From positions 55,897,880 to 55,961,879 of the forward strand of contig CP141132.1 in NCBI GenBank assembly GCA_035236585.1: a stretch of DNA of 64,000 bases, in the 5' to 3' direction. Positions 23,028 to 37,600 of the stretch are shown in pieces. Source of the stretch: Warburgia ugandensis. Lineage: Eukaryota; Streptophyta; Magnoliopsida; Canellales; Canellaceae. The notes below the pieces were generated by a model. That model saw only the letters and a list, made by a program, of their open reading frames with translations, was not told the origin of the DNA and did no database searches. A program made the translations under genes and the position numbers. The first letter of the stretch is position 1; the number at the start of each line of letters is the position of its first letter.

Positions 23028-25205
23028 GTCTTAATAATTATTGCAAGTGCACAACTCTATTGGAGTATAGAATAGTCAAATATAGGTCAATTTCATGAGG
23101 AATCTAGAATTAATGGAGTTAATTAAAACTTAGGTTATGTTTCTTTAACCTAGCCAAGTTAAGGAAAATGAAGATTCTAACTAAGTCAACTAAAGCAATA
23201 AGGCAAAGTAAGGAAATAAAGACATAAAGCAAGTAAAGAAACATGTGATTAAAGGAAAGAACTCAAACTAGAAACTAAAGAAAAAATTAATTAACTAAGA
23301 AAATAAGGAATTAAACAACTAAATAGAGAAACTAAGGAAACAAGAGATTAACTAAAGAAAGAATGTATAGAAAGAAATTCTCCTTAATTGTTCCATGACA
23401 AGGATAAGCATTTAAAAGAAAATTCTTTAAATTTGGGTTTGAATTCCAATGTAGGGTCATGTTGTGTCACTCAGCAGGAGCTTGTACACTTTTCTTCAAC
23501 CCATAATACATTAACTTATCGCCAAGCTGTTCTCATCTCATTAACCCAAAATGTTGTAACCCAAAAGTCAAACCTTACTGAAGGATCCATAGGAATGCAG
23601 TGCTAAGGTAGTCAAGAGAAGGGGTGCCTAAAAGTTTTCCTAAAAGATCACAACCCACTTTAAGAAGTAAAAGAAGGTGTTGAATGAAAGTGTTAAACAA
23701 TTTATTGCATCTCTTTGCTAGAAACTCTTAAGAAAGAGGGTAGCTCTTAAGGTGAGAGGCCAGGGGGAGATTAGACATCATCCACCCTTAACTTAGGGTT
23801 AGCCATAGAGAGAGTTTCATACCTTATGCATGAAATAGAATAAGAAGAAAATAAACATGATGAAAGTGGACTTTGGTTTAGGACTCACCAAATTCCAGCC
23901 TTAGGAGATGATGTAAGGGATAGGTACATGGTATAATCCTAACCTTCAACATGAATCCCTTAGCTTGGAATTGGAATGGCATTATGGTAAGATTTGTAAT
24001 TCCTCTCAACACCTTAATCTAGGATGGGAAAGACTCCTTTCTGCCACAAAATGGTACAAGGCATATTTCCTTCTCCTTTAATCCCTAATCCCATAAGAAA
24101 ACAAAAATACAAGAACAAAGGAGAGCATGGAAGAGTGCAACATGCATGTGGCTTAAGGAGTGTGTGGGTGTATGGTGTGTAGATGTAAAACTAAGCTCGT
24201 GCAACTAAGTGAAGGATGCATGTTATTCATGGAAGGTAGCGGATTATGAGATGGTGATGTGTGAGTTATGTATGCAATATGGAATGCAAAGCAAGATTGA
24301 ATGCATGAACTAATGGATGAAGCATGTAATTACAAACATGAAAGGGGCATGACATGGTAGAGTGAAAGATGCGTGCTAAACTAATAAGTGGAAGGGAATT
24401 AATGCTTGTAAAACTAAACATGATATACATATTCTTGTATGAACGATTTAAGCATCAAAATTTAAAAAGAATGCATGTACTACAATTGAAATAGGCAACA
24501 TGGTAAATGCTTGTAATGAAGCATGTAAACAAGATAAAAGAAGGAAGTAAGAAGTTGCATTGAAAGGTTATGTGCAACTTTGATGGATTTTAAGAACATA
24601 AAAACTAATGAATCTATGATGCTTATGCATGCAAGTATGAGAAGCATGAAGGACTGATGTGTTTAAGCAATGAATCAAGTGAAAAAGAGAAGAAAAGATA
24701 AGAAGAGAAGGGGAAATGGTTGAGTTGAGGACCTTTATGTTTGCTCCAAAGGTTTGAATGCTTTATCTTGTGGGAGCTTGGGTGAAGGTGATCTTTCTCT
24801 CGTTGTTTCTCCTTACTTTGTCTCATGAACTCTAGGAAAAGGTAGAAAATGGGTTTTCCTTCTCTATTATCTCATATTTATAAATTTTTAAGAGTAGAAC
24901 CCCTAGGTATGGATGGCTAGGATTTAAAAGAGGAAAGAAAGAAGGGTTAAGATGATATGGATGATGAGAAGAGGAGGAGAGAGAGGGAAGCATGGAATTG
25001 AATATGAAGGTGTATTTAACTTGAAACACAATTAAGTAGGTGAGATGGGATAGGAAAGTGGGGTAGGGAAGGAGATAGGCTGGGTCGCAAAAAAGGTTTT
25101 ACTAGGATAGGAAAGGTTATTACTTGGGACGAAAGGAAGAGAGCAAGATTAAGAGAGAATTTAGGAGTTAGGTGGGATTTGGTTTGAAATTAGAAAGTAG
25201 ATAAG

Positions 25206-25234
25206 GTGGGGTGGGGGGTGGGGGGGGGGGGGAG
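25206..25234 (+). other. G-run with quadruplex potential
   Basis: The plus strand has GGG-T-GGGGGG-T followed by a run of 13 G, satisfying the simple G-quadruplex pattern. It lies in the presumed U3 side of the reverse LTR. Structure formation is inferred. Confidence 0.5.
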
Positions 25235-25818
25235 GTGTGATTTTCATGGGGCAATGTGGGTGTTTCTAACTTTGTGAGGAAAGTGATCCATTGGATGGTA
25301 ATCAATGGTAGAGATGTCTCTTACCTTAGAACTTGATTTTGACTTTTCAACAAGGGCAAGGTGGCTAGGGTTTTCATCTTTTCAATTCTTTACTCTTAGA
25401 CCTTTGATCATCATCACCTATCTTGATTGGCTATGGTTGGAGAAGTCTTATCTAAATAGATCTTCTTTTAAAGATTCTTTACTCTCTATTGTTGGATCGG
25501 ACTGCCTTAGAGTGAACGACTTAGATTCCTTACAGATTTTCTTATCCACTCTAGGTTTTCATATTTTTCTTCCAACCAATAGTATTCTACATAGGTGGGA
25601 TGTCTTTTTCCTTATTTGTAGGATATCCTTTTGTTGAAATTAAGTGTGTATCTTAATGAAAAAATCTCCACCAATAGTCTTTCAATTTGGTCTTCATTAT
25701 AGTCTAGCTTCTCATTGGTCCATCATTACATGAATGTATCTTCATTATCATTTACAAGGGTCGATCTTGATTTTAAGTGCTTGCAAAGTAAGATGGGTTT
25801 CAACCATAGATTCTCCAT

Positions 25819-25931
<113 letters not shown>

Positions 25932-26519
25932 CTTCTTCTCCTTCTTTTTCTCATCCAATCATCTCTTTTTGTTCATGTTTTCCACTTGGAAATGAGTGGC
26001 AATCACTACCTTAACATGAAATTTTGTGCTCCCCCATAGGTGGTCTACTCCTTTAGTTGAGCAGGAGAAAGAAAGTAAGGAAAAGTCTTCTATGGGCCTC
26101 GGTCTTCTAACTTATTTTATTTTAGAAGCTCTCATTGTATGTGATTTGGGCTTCATTTAGAAGCTTTCCAAGGTGGTAATATGCATGCATGCTTGCATGA
26201 GAAGCTTTGTTACCTTACTTTTGATATGAACATCTTATTTTGAATGAATAAGGCTTTATGCTCCATTTAGGGTCTCTGACTACTCTGACTTTGATTGTGA
26301 CATCTAATGATCATTTTGAACTCTTAAATTCATGATTAGCATGTGGGGCCCTTGCTCTAGCTTGGTTTCTAAATATGCTTTTTCAGGGGTAAAAGTGTTA
26401 ATTTTGTGCAATTTTTATTTGCACCATGTACCTACAAAATTGTAGAATTAACCCTAATTAGGGATATTTAAGTGATTTATGGGGCTAAAATATACTAAAT
26501 ATAATGGCGTGTATGCAAT

Positions 26520-26521
<2 letters not shown>

Positions 26522-26553
<32 letters not shown>

Positions 26554-29500
26554 CAAATACCCATAGACTTAGATTTTGTTAGTCTTCAAGCACAACTTAA
26601 AAAAAATAAAAAATAAAAATAAATCCTAACCACATTTTCTGGTGCTCTAGTTTACATTTAACATATGTAGAAAACCTTTAAACCCTTAGGTTACTCCTAG
26701 TGGAAGAGTTGTAGTCTTATAAGAGTTTCTAGAACCCATAAATATTTTCAAAAACCTTATGCAAGTCCTTCATGTATCTCAAAGAATTTTCTTGTACTCA
26801 ACATTCATAAAATTCCTAACTTTAGCATGCTAACAAAAATGACCAATAGTTCAGAATCCTATCTTGCTAAATATATTCCATTATTTCATTAACCTTGGAA
26901 TATGAGTGTGTGAATATATAGCCAATATACACGTAATTGTCAATTTTCAAGTAAACTATAACCCAAATTACCATATAAAAGTATGTTTTGACTTCAGTTC
27001 TCATAGAATATTCATAACACTCAGAAATGTGTTAGACTCTCTTCAATATGTGAGTAAAATAATGTTTCACAAGGTCAAATTCTCACATATTTCATACCAA
27101 AGAACAATAACTTAGAAAAAATCTAATATGGTCTCATGAAGGAATATAAACTATTTAAGAATGTTATACTCTATCAAATTCCTTACTCATTCATAATCAT
27201 ATTCAAGTCATACTTCTCCTGAGATCCGGTTAGGACTTTTAATAGGACAAAACATAGGCTTAGGATAGGGCTAGCAAAAGAATGGTATAAGGGTACACAA
27301 AGGTGTTTTGAAATATATGTAAAGGTCTTCTACAAAGTATTCTCAACTTTATTTTATAACTGTAAGAGTGAACAATTCCTTTTTTCATTGACTATCTTTT
27401 TATATATTTTATATTATACATTTTTCTCTTTTTGGATTTTCCTTTCTGATATAGCCTTTCTTTTAACTTTTCTTCTTTATGCTCATCTCTTGAATCGTAT
27501 TGTTCATACTTTTTTTCAAGATATTTCTCCAACCAACTCTATGTATTTCCAAAAACACTAGGTAACTGATATATTATAGGGTTTAAATGGGTAATGGTCA
27601 ATGGGTTTACAACAAAAAGGGATTATTATAAAGGCTCAAAGTGTTAACTAGCAAAAAAGTGACATAGTAAAGCTAAACGCTCAGTGTTTACCAAAGGTGG
27701 TTTCTATCACTTTCTGGGATTCATGTGACTTAAACATAACCATATACTCAAGAGATAAATGGTATAATCTATCAGATGGTTTCCTAATAGTTGACCAAGA
27801 TCAAGGATAATGAGACCAACTTAGAAATTATGTTTCCTGAAGAAATATTTGGGTTTATGTATATAACCCTCAAAAAGAAAGATTGTCTCTAAACTCATAT
27901 GCGTTAATAGTATGCACTTATCTCCTTCAAGATCTCTAAGTCATATTTTCATTTTACCTTAAACTATATAATATATGTGTATGACTCTTTGTGTAATGAA
28001 TATTTTGAGTTTAATTTTTTATGAAATACTTTAGAAAAAGGATAAAAAGATGAACCAATTGTATACAAATCTATTAATAAACTAAATTACAAAAATACAC
28101 TGGATATTGAAAGAATCTGATTTCTTATCCTTGTAAAGGAATTTATCATAAGTTTTTATCAAAATTTTTAAAAATCCTTTTTCAAATTTTTCTAGAAAAA
28201 AGAATAAAAATAAAGAAGAAAAACTCAAATAAAGATTTTGGAAGCATCAAATATGAAATATCCTACCCCTAGAATTAAATTAAACATTGTCCCCATTGTT
28301 TTGAAATAAAAGCATGGACAAATGAAAAATTAAGTAAGAGAAGGGTATCTAGTTATGATAAACATGCTCCTCTAGTAGGAGTTCCTCCTCTTCATAAGGG
28401 TTTCTCACTTGAAAGTATAGTTTCAACTGTTGGCCATTAACTTTGGAAAGTTTGCTGTCTTTTTCAATCTCGACGGCCCTACGAGGATAGACAATCTTTA
28501 TTATATATGGGCCAGTCCATCTAAAGTATAACTTTCCTAGAAAGAGATGTAGACGAGAATTGTAAAGAAGGACCTTCTGACTTTGTTCAAATGTTTTGCC
28601 ATATAATGGATTTATCATGAACTATCTTCATATGATCCTTGTACCTTTTGGCATTATCGTCCACATCTCTCCTAAATTCTTCCAACCCTTGAAGTTGAAA
28701 TTTCTTGTGGGACCCAACCTTGTCACTATCAAAGTTGAGCTATTTTATTGCCTAGTATGCTTTAGGTTCTAGCTCAACAAGCCAATGACAAGCTTTTCCA
28801 AAAGACTAGGTGATATAGTGACATTCTAATAGCAGTTTTATATGTTGTTTTATAGGCCGAGAGTATATCAGTTAGTTGAAGAGATCAAGCTTTCCTACTG
28901 CAGTTCACCATCTTTTCCAATATGTGATTAATTTCCCTATTCGATACCTCAACTTGCTCACTAGTTTGGGGATGTTAGGGTGTTGAAGTTTTATGCATAG
29001 GTCCATATTTGTTCATTAGGGCTTCAAATACCCTATCACTAATAATAGCATGTTGGAGTGCCAAAGCATAAAAAGATATTATCTTCTAAAATTTGAAGCA
29101 CCACCTTGTAGTCATTTTTCTTACACATTATTGCCTCTACCCATTTGGATACATAGTCTACCCCCACTAGGATGTATAGATTTCCAAAAGAATTAGGAAA
29201 GGGAGCCATAAGTCTATGCCCCAAGCATAAAAAATTTCAACTATCAAAATTGGGTTTAATGCCATCACATCCTTATGACCAATATTCCCTAACTTCTAGT
29301 AGAGATCATATACTTTATAGTACATGTCAGAATCATGAAACATCATGGGCCTATAAAGCCCATAATGCAAAATCTTTGTAACTGTGTTTTTAACATTGTA
29401 ATGCCCCCCACAAGCATGGGCATTTCCAAAAGGAGATGATTTTATTATGTTTATCATTTGGGACACATCTCCTAATGGTCTGGTCAAAACATAACTTGAA

Positions 29501-29960
29501 CAAGTATGGATCATCCCATATGAAGCTATTGACCTTGTCTAGAAAATTAGATATAACTTGCTTTGACCAATGTGTTGATAATTTATCTGTAATAAGATAG
29601 ATGACAATATTAGCATAACAAGGTAATTGGGAAACCTGTAAAAGTTGTTTATCTGAAAAAGTTTGTTTACTAGGCACAGGTTCACTAGAAGACTCAACTA
29701 TTAGCCCGGGCAGGTGATTTGCTACAATATTCTTGGAACCTTTCTTGCCCACATTTCTATGTCAAATTCCTATAGCAAGAGAATCCATAAGATAAGTCTA
29801 GGTTTAACCATAATACACCTAAATTTTGTTACAATTCATGTTATTAACTGCATTAAAATGGAAAACAAGAAATTGGAATTCCAAGAATTTAGTTTCATAG
29901 GAAATGAAAAACATAGAATTGACCTTCGAACATAAACATTCGTAATCTTCATGGAAAAAC
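26522..29960 (-). mobile_element. Athila-type fossil, 3' half, reverse
   Basis: Reading leftward, a pol end is recognisable: the RNase H/integrase linker (about 29520-29760), integrase zinc region (29296-29520), integrase core (about 29039-29230, 'NLYILVGVDYVSKWVEA') and integrase C-terminus (28349-28618, 'SQKVLLYNSRLHLFLGKL'). A diverged LTR follows at about 28130-26522, matched by 'aggataggg...aaaacataggc' and a TG tract corresponding to the family's CA tract. The gag and RT parts and the 5' LTR are missing. It is broken at several points and old. Confidence 0.75.
26523..26551. repeat. (TG)n microsatellite in LTR
   Basis: Inverted counterpart of the CA tracts at 39770 and 59964, at the same LTR position. 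Confidence 0.85.
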
Positions 29961-31074
29961 AATTTCAATGACACTAAGTATGTTGAAATCAGAGTTTGGA
30001 CAAATAAATTGTAATTATTTAAATTAAGGTATTTAATTTTAAAATTTAATAAAGGACAAAAAGGTAAAAAATCACTTTAAGTGGGCCCCACCTGACAAAA
30101 TTTTATGTTTCAAATTCTAAAATGTGTTAATTGAGAGCCTTTATTGATAATGATTTTATAATTATTATTAATACTTAATATTTTAATGTTTTAAGTAAAA
30201 AATAATAATATCATAAAAGAATACTATATATATACATTTTTTTCATCCAATATGTGGATAGAGATTGCATCGAGCCCTGAACCATGCACACTGACTAAGC
30301 TTCCTGATCTTTGCATCACCATTTTACCATTTCTATCACTGTTGTGCTATCTTAGTACTCTGGTCGATTAACTGACAATCGATGCAAATCGAGAGGAGGA
30401 GAGGAAAGTAAGAGAGGAAGGAGAAGGAGAAGAGGAGGAAGGAAAGAAGAGATGGAGAGAGAGAGAACTAGTCGACGATGCCATTAAAGCCCTTGAGAAG
30501 CTCTCTAGTAGAGAAATATAGAATATGCTAAAGAGAATGATAACTTGGATTGACGATCTGAACTGTTCATCTCACTTTCCATGCGAAAATGATCAAAACC
30601 CTAAAGTTTAACTTTGATCAGGTATCATCTTATTGAAAAAATCAATGAGTAGTAGCTCACCAAAGATATTGGGTTCGTTGGAGAAAATGATAGTCTAGAA
30701 TGATTATCTGAGCCGATAATCTTCTTCATCACAATGACAAAAATAAAACCTTTTCTAGTCATTTGATGATTTGAATAATAGCAAAAGAGATCCAGCACAG
30801 TTAAGGATGCAGAGCAATGAGCAAAACCTATCACTGCAACTCAACGATTAACCTAAATTCCATGTCTGAGATGTGCCAAGTAGATGCAATCCAAAGACAT
30901 GTGCGCTTGACAGACCAATGCTAGTGCACATGCATATGCGATGTTTGCAAAGCAATAATTAACACATGTGCATCCTTGCAATAGAACCCATTAGTTTAAC
31001 AACCCATCATCAACTCATCAGACATGATCTGTTTATTGGACCCATGATCTGCCTCATTTTTTGGACCCATTATC
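29961..31074. other. Unassigned segment between two Athila fossils
   Basis: AT-rich on the left. From about 30380 there is a purine-rich stretch (ggaggagaggaaag...) reminiscent of an LTR transcribed leader, but no match to the window's LTRs was found. It replaces most of the expected 5' LTR of the downstream element. Confidence 0.35.
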
Positions 31075-31590
31075 AGAGTTCAAATCAATTCTCAGACCTA
31101 GTTTTTAGGATAATTCCTAGCTAATTCATTACTCTTGATCTTCAATCATAAATCCAAAAATACGATCTAAGTCGTCCAAAACCCAAAATCTTTCCTTAAT
31201 CCAGATCATCAAAATTTTGGGGAATCTAAACAAGTAGGCATTGAATCTTTAATTAGTGATATGAGTGAGAGATTTATGAAGGCCGATCAACTTTGATGAT
31301 ACTAGATATGAAGAAATTGGCTATGATCAAGCTAGAGAAGTAGATTTTAGTTATTATTTTCTTTAATTTTTTGTATTTTTAGTTAATTTTTTTGTACTTT
31401 TGATTAATGAAATAGATATGAAATTTGATTTTCTTGTTATTTAAATTATGTTATCTTTTTTTAATTTTTGGATAATTAAATTTTATTTAGACTCCATCTT
31501 TTCAAGTCGATTCCCCGTGGGATTGACCCATACTTGCATAAGCTATAATACAATAGCCCTTGCACATGCAAAAAAATAATTAATAAGTTT

Positions 31591-31610
31591 TTGACACGAT
31601 TTTCGGGGAC
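31591..31610 (+). promoter_or_regulatory. Primer-binding site remnant (tRNA-Asp type)
   Basis: TTGACACGATTTTCGGGGAC aligns with the Athila/Tat site TTGGCGCCGTTGCCGGGGA, directly after the LTR end. It confirms element polarity. Confidence 0.7.
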
Positions 31611-34600
31611 CCGTAATAGAGTTTTTATAAAATTTAATAAAAAATTAAAAAATTCAAACAAATAAAAATTCAAAGAATTAGTTTTTTTACTAATTGCATT
31701 GTTTTAGCATTTTAGGCATTTTAGGTGCATTTTTTAATTTTTATTAGTTCATAATCATTCTATTTCTTGAATTTGGTTTATATTAATATTTTTATTTTAC
31801 AAAAAATTAGAAAAAGGAGGAATTCAAGGAGGATCTCAATTAGCATAGCTAAATTTTATTTTGAGAGAATTGTAGTGAGGACACATTGTACTTTTTTATT
31901 AATAACAATCCATTTTAAAAGGGTTGTAATAATACAGGTCAAGGGGGGACCATCATAACCTAGAATTGGAGTTTAAATGTAAATAGTCCCACCCTTGTAT
32001 GAGAAGATCTTATCTAAGACCTCATTGTGAGCAATCCTAATTTCTTAAGTTTTCTAGATTAGGGTGCGTATTATTAGAATAATTTTGTATTGTTTAGTAG
32101 TATAATTGCATATAGTAAGCATATTTTATAATTATTGCATTTTAGGGTTTGCACTAGTTTATTATTTTTTTATTGCATTTTTGGGCACATTTATCACTTT
32201 AAGTATTTATATGTTGATCGAATTGCCATGGGGTATAAAAATTAATTAATAAGGGTACCCGACCTCACAAAATCAAGGATGAATTTAATCACCACTTCTT
32301 AGCCTACCTAGGATAATCACTACAAGCTCGCAACCCAGCCTTTCAAATTAATTTAAAATTAATTAAAAGAGACCTATAGAGGCCATCACATGCCTGTTGG
32401 GTCCTCTTAAAAAGACGCGATTTATTGTCGCTCCAGTGGTTTCTGGGCATTGTGGTGCTAGTGGGTGTCTTAAAATTCAAGTGATTTTCCCACGCCTTTT
32501 GTTGATGTCTGTTGAGGTCTAAGCACCTCCTAACATGAGGACTGTATTAACCACTTTAAAGTAGAACCCAATTGGTAAGCAATAGTCAAATTTGAAAGAG
32601 AGGATGAGCATTAGATTAAGCTAATCTAAAAGCATCTCTCCCACACAAATTCAAGAAAATCAAATTATTTTTTCTTGTTAGCCTTAGGGATTCTTTGATT
32701 GTGTATCATTCTAAGCATTTAGGTTGCATCATTTAGTGTAGTGTTTTTTCAAAAAATAAAAAAATAAAAGAGTCTTTCATTGTTTGCACTTTTTGATACA
32801 TGACAAAACTGAGAGGTTAGTCAAGCACAACCAAAAAGACATACAATTGATTAGTTACCACCAATGATCAATCAATGATCAAGGGGTAACTCATCCTATC
32901 GTAGTATTGAGGGTGCTCAAGGCCCTCCACTCATCATTAATGAGGACCCACCACCTCTAATTGATGATGAATATCAACCTCCACCAAGGAGGAATAATCA
33001 TCCACAAATGTAAAGAGACTGGAGAAGGAATGGAAAAAAAGTGTAGGACCAACAGAGTGACCATGGAGACAATGATGTCTATTAAAATCTTCATGGAGAA
33101 CTTTAAGAGATTACCTTCAGCCTACATGCACTAGTACACCATCTTGTGTCATTCTTCCTCAGAATGTTGGTGCATTGTAGAATTGAAAACAAGAGTAATT
33201 CAATTACTTCCAAAATTCCACGGGTTAGATAGTGAAAGTCCTTACTTGCACCTTAAGGAATTTGATGATGTATGTAGTATCCAACAAATACAAAACATTG
33301 GTTTAGATATTGCATGGCTTAAGCTTTTTATTTCTCTTTAAAGCAAAAAGAAAAATTGTGGTTTAATGCATTGTCAGCAAGTTTTATAAGGACCCAAAAT
33401 GAAATGACTAGGGAATTCTTGAAAAAAAATTTCCCTACACATAAAACAAATACACTTCACTGTAAGATAATGAACTTTACCCAGAAGGATAAATAGTCAT
33501 TCTACCAATGCTGGAAAAGGTTCAAGGATCTATTACTCACATGCCCACATCATGGCTATGAAAAATGGTGCATTATTAGTTTCTTTTATGAAGGACTTAA
33601 TTATGACATTCACCAGTTTGTAGACATGATGTGCAATGACAACTTTCTTAATAAACAACTAGATGAGGCAAAAGAGTATTTGGAATGGCTAGTTGAAAGT
33701 GCACAAACATGGGCTAATTCAGAAAGAGTAGAACATCTAGATAGACCTAAGCCCACTACCACATCTGCTAGGGGGCATGTATACCATGTCTGAAAAGGAT
33801 GAACTTAATGCCAGAGTAGCATCCTTAGCTAGAAAAGTAGAAGCCATATAAATGGGAAAGAAAAATTTGAATAAGGATGAACAAGTGTGTAGCATCTGTG
33901 AAAGTACTGCACATCTTACTCAGAAATTTCCTACCACTCCAGCATTCCAAGAGGTACTTCATGATTAGGCTAGTGCACTTAACACTTATAAAAGACCTTT
34001 CTCCCCATACTCAGAGACATATAATCCCAACTAGAGAAACTCCTTAATTTCAGTTGGAGAAATGAACCACCCACTACCAATGTCTGACAACTAGGTTTAT
34101 ATTAGCCTCACCAACAAAATGAAGGACTACTTGCTCTACCCCCATACCAAACTCATCAACTTCCTGCCCCTAGACCTTACTTGTCCCCATCCAAAAGGCC
34201 TATAGAGGATAATCAACTTATCCAAAACTAGGAGAGGAAAACTTCTCAATTAGAATTTCAACTAAAACAAATCAAATGGTTTGTGAATGAAATAAAAATA
34301 TGATGAGTCAATGGATGCAAAATATGGAAAAAGAAAAGTTTCTAGCTAATACACCTAATGCATCATCAAGCTCTACCATGGAATAGACTAAGGCTGTCAC
34401 CATTCTTAGGAGTGGTAAAATATTCAAGAAAGATGAGCCCCAAAAGATTGATAACATATAAAAACCAACTGAAAATAAAGAAAAGTTCAAAGAAAGAGAC
34501 CCCACTCCACTTGTTGAATCATGTCCTATCCTTGCTCCATTCCGTCAAAGGTTGTGTCAAGTCACAAAGAGTACTACTAATGATGAGATTATGGAGATAT

Positions 34601-37600
34601 TCAAGCAAGTCAAGATCAACATACCAATCTTAGATGTAATAAACAAATCCCATCATATGCAAAATTCTTAAAGGATTTATACACAATCAAAAGGAAATTG
34701 TATGTGCAAAAGAAGGCATTTGTGACTGAACAAGTAAGTTCAATTCTTCAGCACCATACACCCCAAAAATACAAGGATCTAGGTTGCCCCACTCTCACTT
34801 GCATCATAGGCAATCATAAGATTAACTAGACCTTATTAGATCTTAGATCCAATGTTAATCAATTACCATGCACAGTTTATGTTCAGCTATGATTAGTAGA
34901 CCTCAAGCCAACATCCACTACACTCCAACTAGTTGATAGATCAGTGGTAATACCTAAGGGAATAATAGAGGATGTGTTAGTCCAAATAGAATAATTCTTT
35001 TTCCCACTCAATTTCTTAGTCTTGAACACATAATTAGTGCTGAATGAGCAGCAAGAAATTCCTATCATCCTTGGATGTCCATTTTTGGCTATGTCTAATG
35101 CCTTAATAAACTACAAAAATGTTGTAATGAAGCTTTCATTTGGAAAAATGATACTAGAATTGAACATCTTTGATATCTGTAAGCAACCAAGAGAAATCTT
35201 AGATGACTTGCACTGTGTTAATATGATAAATTTAGTCATGTAAGATACTTTCATAACCTCTTCATTATTGAACCCACTTGAGGCCTGTTTGGCCCACTTT
35301 AATGAATTTAATGATCATACATTAATAGAGGAAGGCAATGTCCTCCTTAATTTTGTGCCCCTTATGGACACAGAGAAGGAAACCTCATTTTGAGGAACGT
35401 CCGCCGAGGGAGTCCACTCCCATTCCATCCTCAGTTGAATCTCCTAAGCTAGATTCAAAAGCTTTACCTTCTGACTCAAATATGCTTATTTAGGAGATAA
35501 AGAAAATTTTCTTGTTATAATTGCCCCTCAATTGGAAAAATCGCGAGAGGAGCAATTGATCAAAGCCCTTAGGGAACATAAAAGTGCAATAGGATGGATC
35601 CTAGTGGATATTGAAGGTATTAGCCCTTTACTATGCACTCATCAAATCTACTTAGAGGATGATGCTAAACCATGTCATCAGTTGTAGAGAAGATTAAATT
35701 CTAATGTGAAAAATGTGGTTACAGCAGAAGTCCTTAAATTGCTTGGTGCAGAAATCATCTATCCCATAAGTGATAGAAAATGGGTGAGTCCTACTCAAAG
35801 TAGTTTCAAAGAAGTTTGGAGTGATAGTGCCACTAATGCCAACAATGAATTAATCTCCACTAGAGTTACCACTAGTTGGCATATGTGCATTGATTATAGA
35901 AAATTAAATGCTATCACTAAGAAGGACCATTTTTTTTTGCCTTTTGTTGATCAAATGTTAGAAAGGATTGCAGGACACCTGTATCACTGCTTTCTAGATG
36001 GTTATTCAGGGTTAACCAACTAGAAATTGCAATGAGGATTAAGAAAAGACCACTTTTACATATCCTTTTGGTACTTTTGCTTATAAAAGAATGCCATTTG
36101 GATTATGTAATGCTCATGACATATTTCAACGTTGCATGTTGAGCATTTTCAGTGATATGGTAGAGAGAAATTTAGAGGTTTTCGAGGATGAATTTTCAGT
36201 TTGTAGTGATTCCTTTGACACATGCCTTGAAAATCTAAGAAAAGTCTTGAGTTGTTGTGAGGAAAAGAACCTAGTACTTAATTAGGAGAAGTGTCATTTC
36301 ATGGTTTCAAAGGGAATTGTCCTTGGCTGCATAGATCCAAAGGTACAAAGGCAGATTACGCCAAAGTTGATTTAATAACCAATCTACCCATCCCCAAATT
36401 TGTTAGGGACATTTGCTCATTCCTAGGTCATGCAAGATTCTATGGGAGGTTTACTAAAGATTTTAGTGCCATATTCAGACCATTGTGTCACCTCCTTACT
36501 AAGGATACCCCTTTTGAGTGGATTGATGATTGTCAGGAATCTTTTATAAAGTTGAAAGACAAGTTAACCATTACGCCTATTATGTTGCCACCTGATTGGA
36601 GCCTACCCTTTGAAATCATGTGTGATGCTAGTGATTATGTTGTAGGAGTTGTAATAGGATAGAGAAAATATAAAAATCCGTATGTCATCTACTATGCAAG
36701 TAGGACCTTAAATAACACCCACATGAAGTATTCTACTATAGAGAAAGAACACCTATTAGTTGTCTTCGTATTGGATAAGTTCAGGTCTTACTTAGTTGGA
36801 TTTAAAATAGGCATCTTCATTGATCATTTGGACCTAAAGTATCTTCTTTTAAGCCTACACTAATTAGATGGATGCATTTACTCTAAGAGTTTGACATTGA
36901 GATAAAAGATAAAAAAGGAGTAGAGAATGTTATAGCTGACCATTTATCTTGCCTAGTCCTAATTGAACCTTTGGATGAGTTTCCAATTAAGGATACTTTC
37001 CATTGTGAGCAACTCTTTCACGACTCCCATCCTCCCTGGTTTGTTGATATTGCAAATTATTTAGTCACAAGGTAGATTCCTAAACATTAGAAGAAATTAG
37101 AAAAAAAAATTTCTTTTCCAATGTTAAGCACTACTTCTAGGATGATCCATATATTTTTAAGTACTTCCCATATCAAATAATTAGGAGATGGATCCTTGAC
37201 CTAGAGCAACATAATATCATCTCCTTTGTTATTTAGAAGCATGTGGTGGACATTTTTCTGTGCATAAAACTATTGCAAAGATTTTGGATTGTGGTTTCTA
37301 TTGGCCGTCATTGTTTAGAAACATACATGTATTCTTTAAATCATGTCAGTGATGTCAAAACTTAGGAGGAATAATCCATAGGAATATGAGGTCTCTAAAT
37401 TGTATCCTTGTCATCTAAGTTTTTTATTGGTAGGGCATTGATTTAATGGGGCTATTCCCACCTTCTTTTGGTTATATTTATATCTTATTGGCTGTAGCCT
37501 ATGTATTCAAATGGATTAAGGCTATGCCATGCAAGCATAATAATCATAAAATAGTTGTTAAATTCTTAAGAGAAAATAATTTTTTTTCTAGATTTGGGAC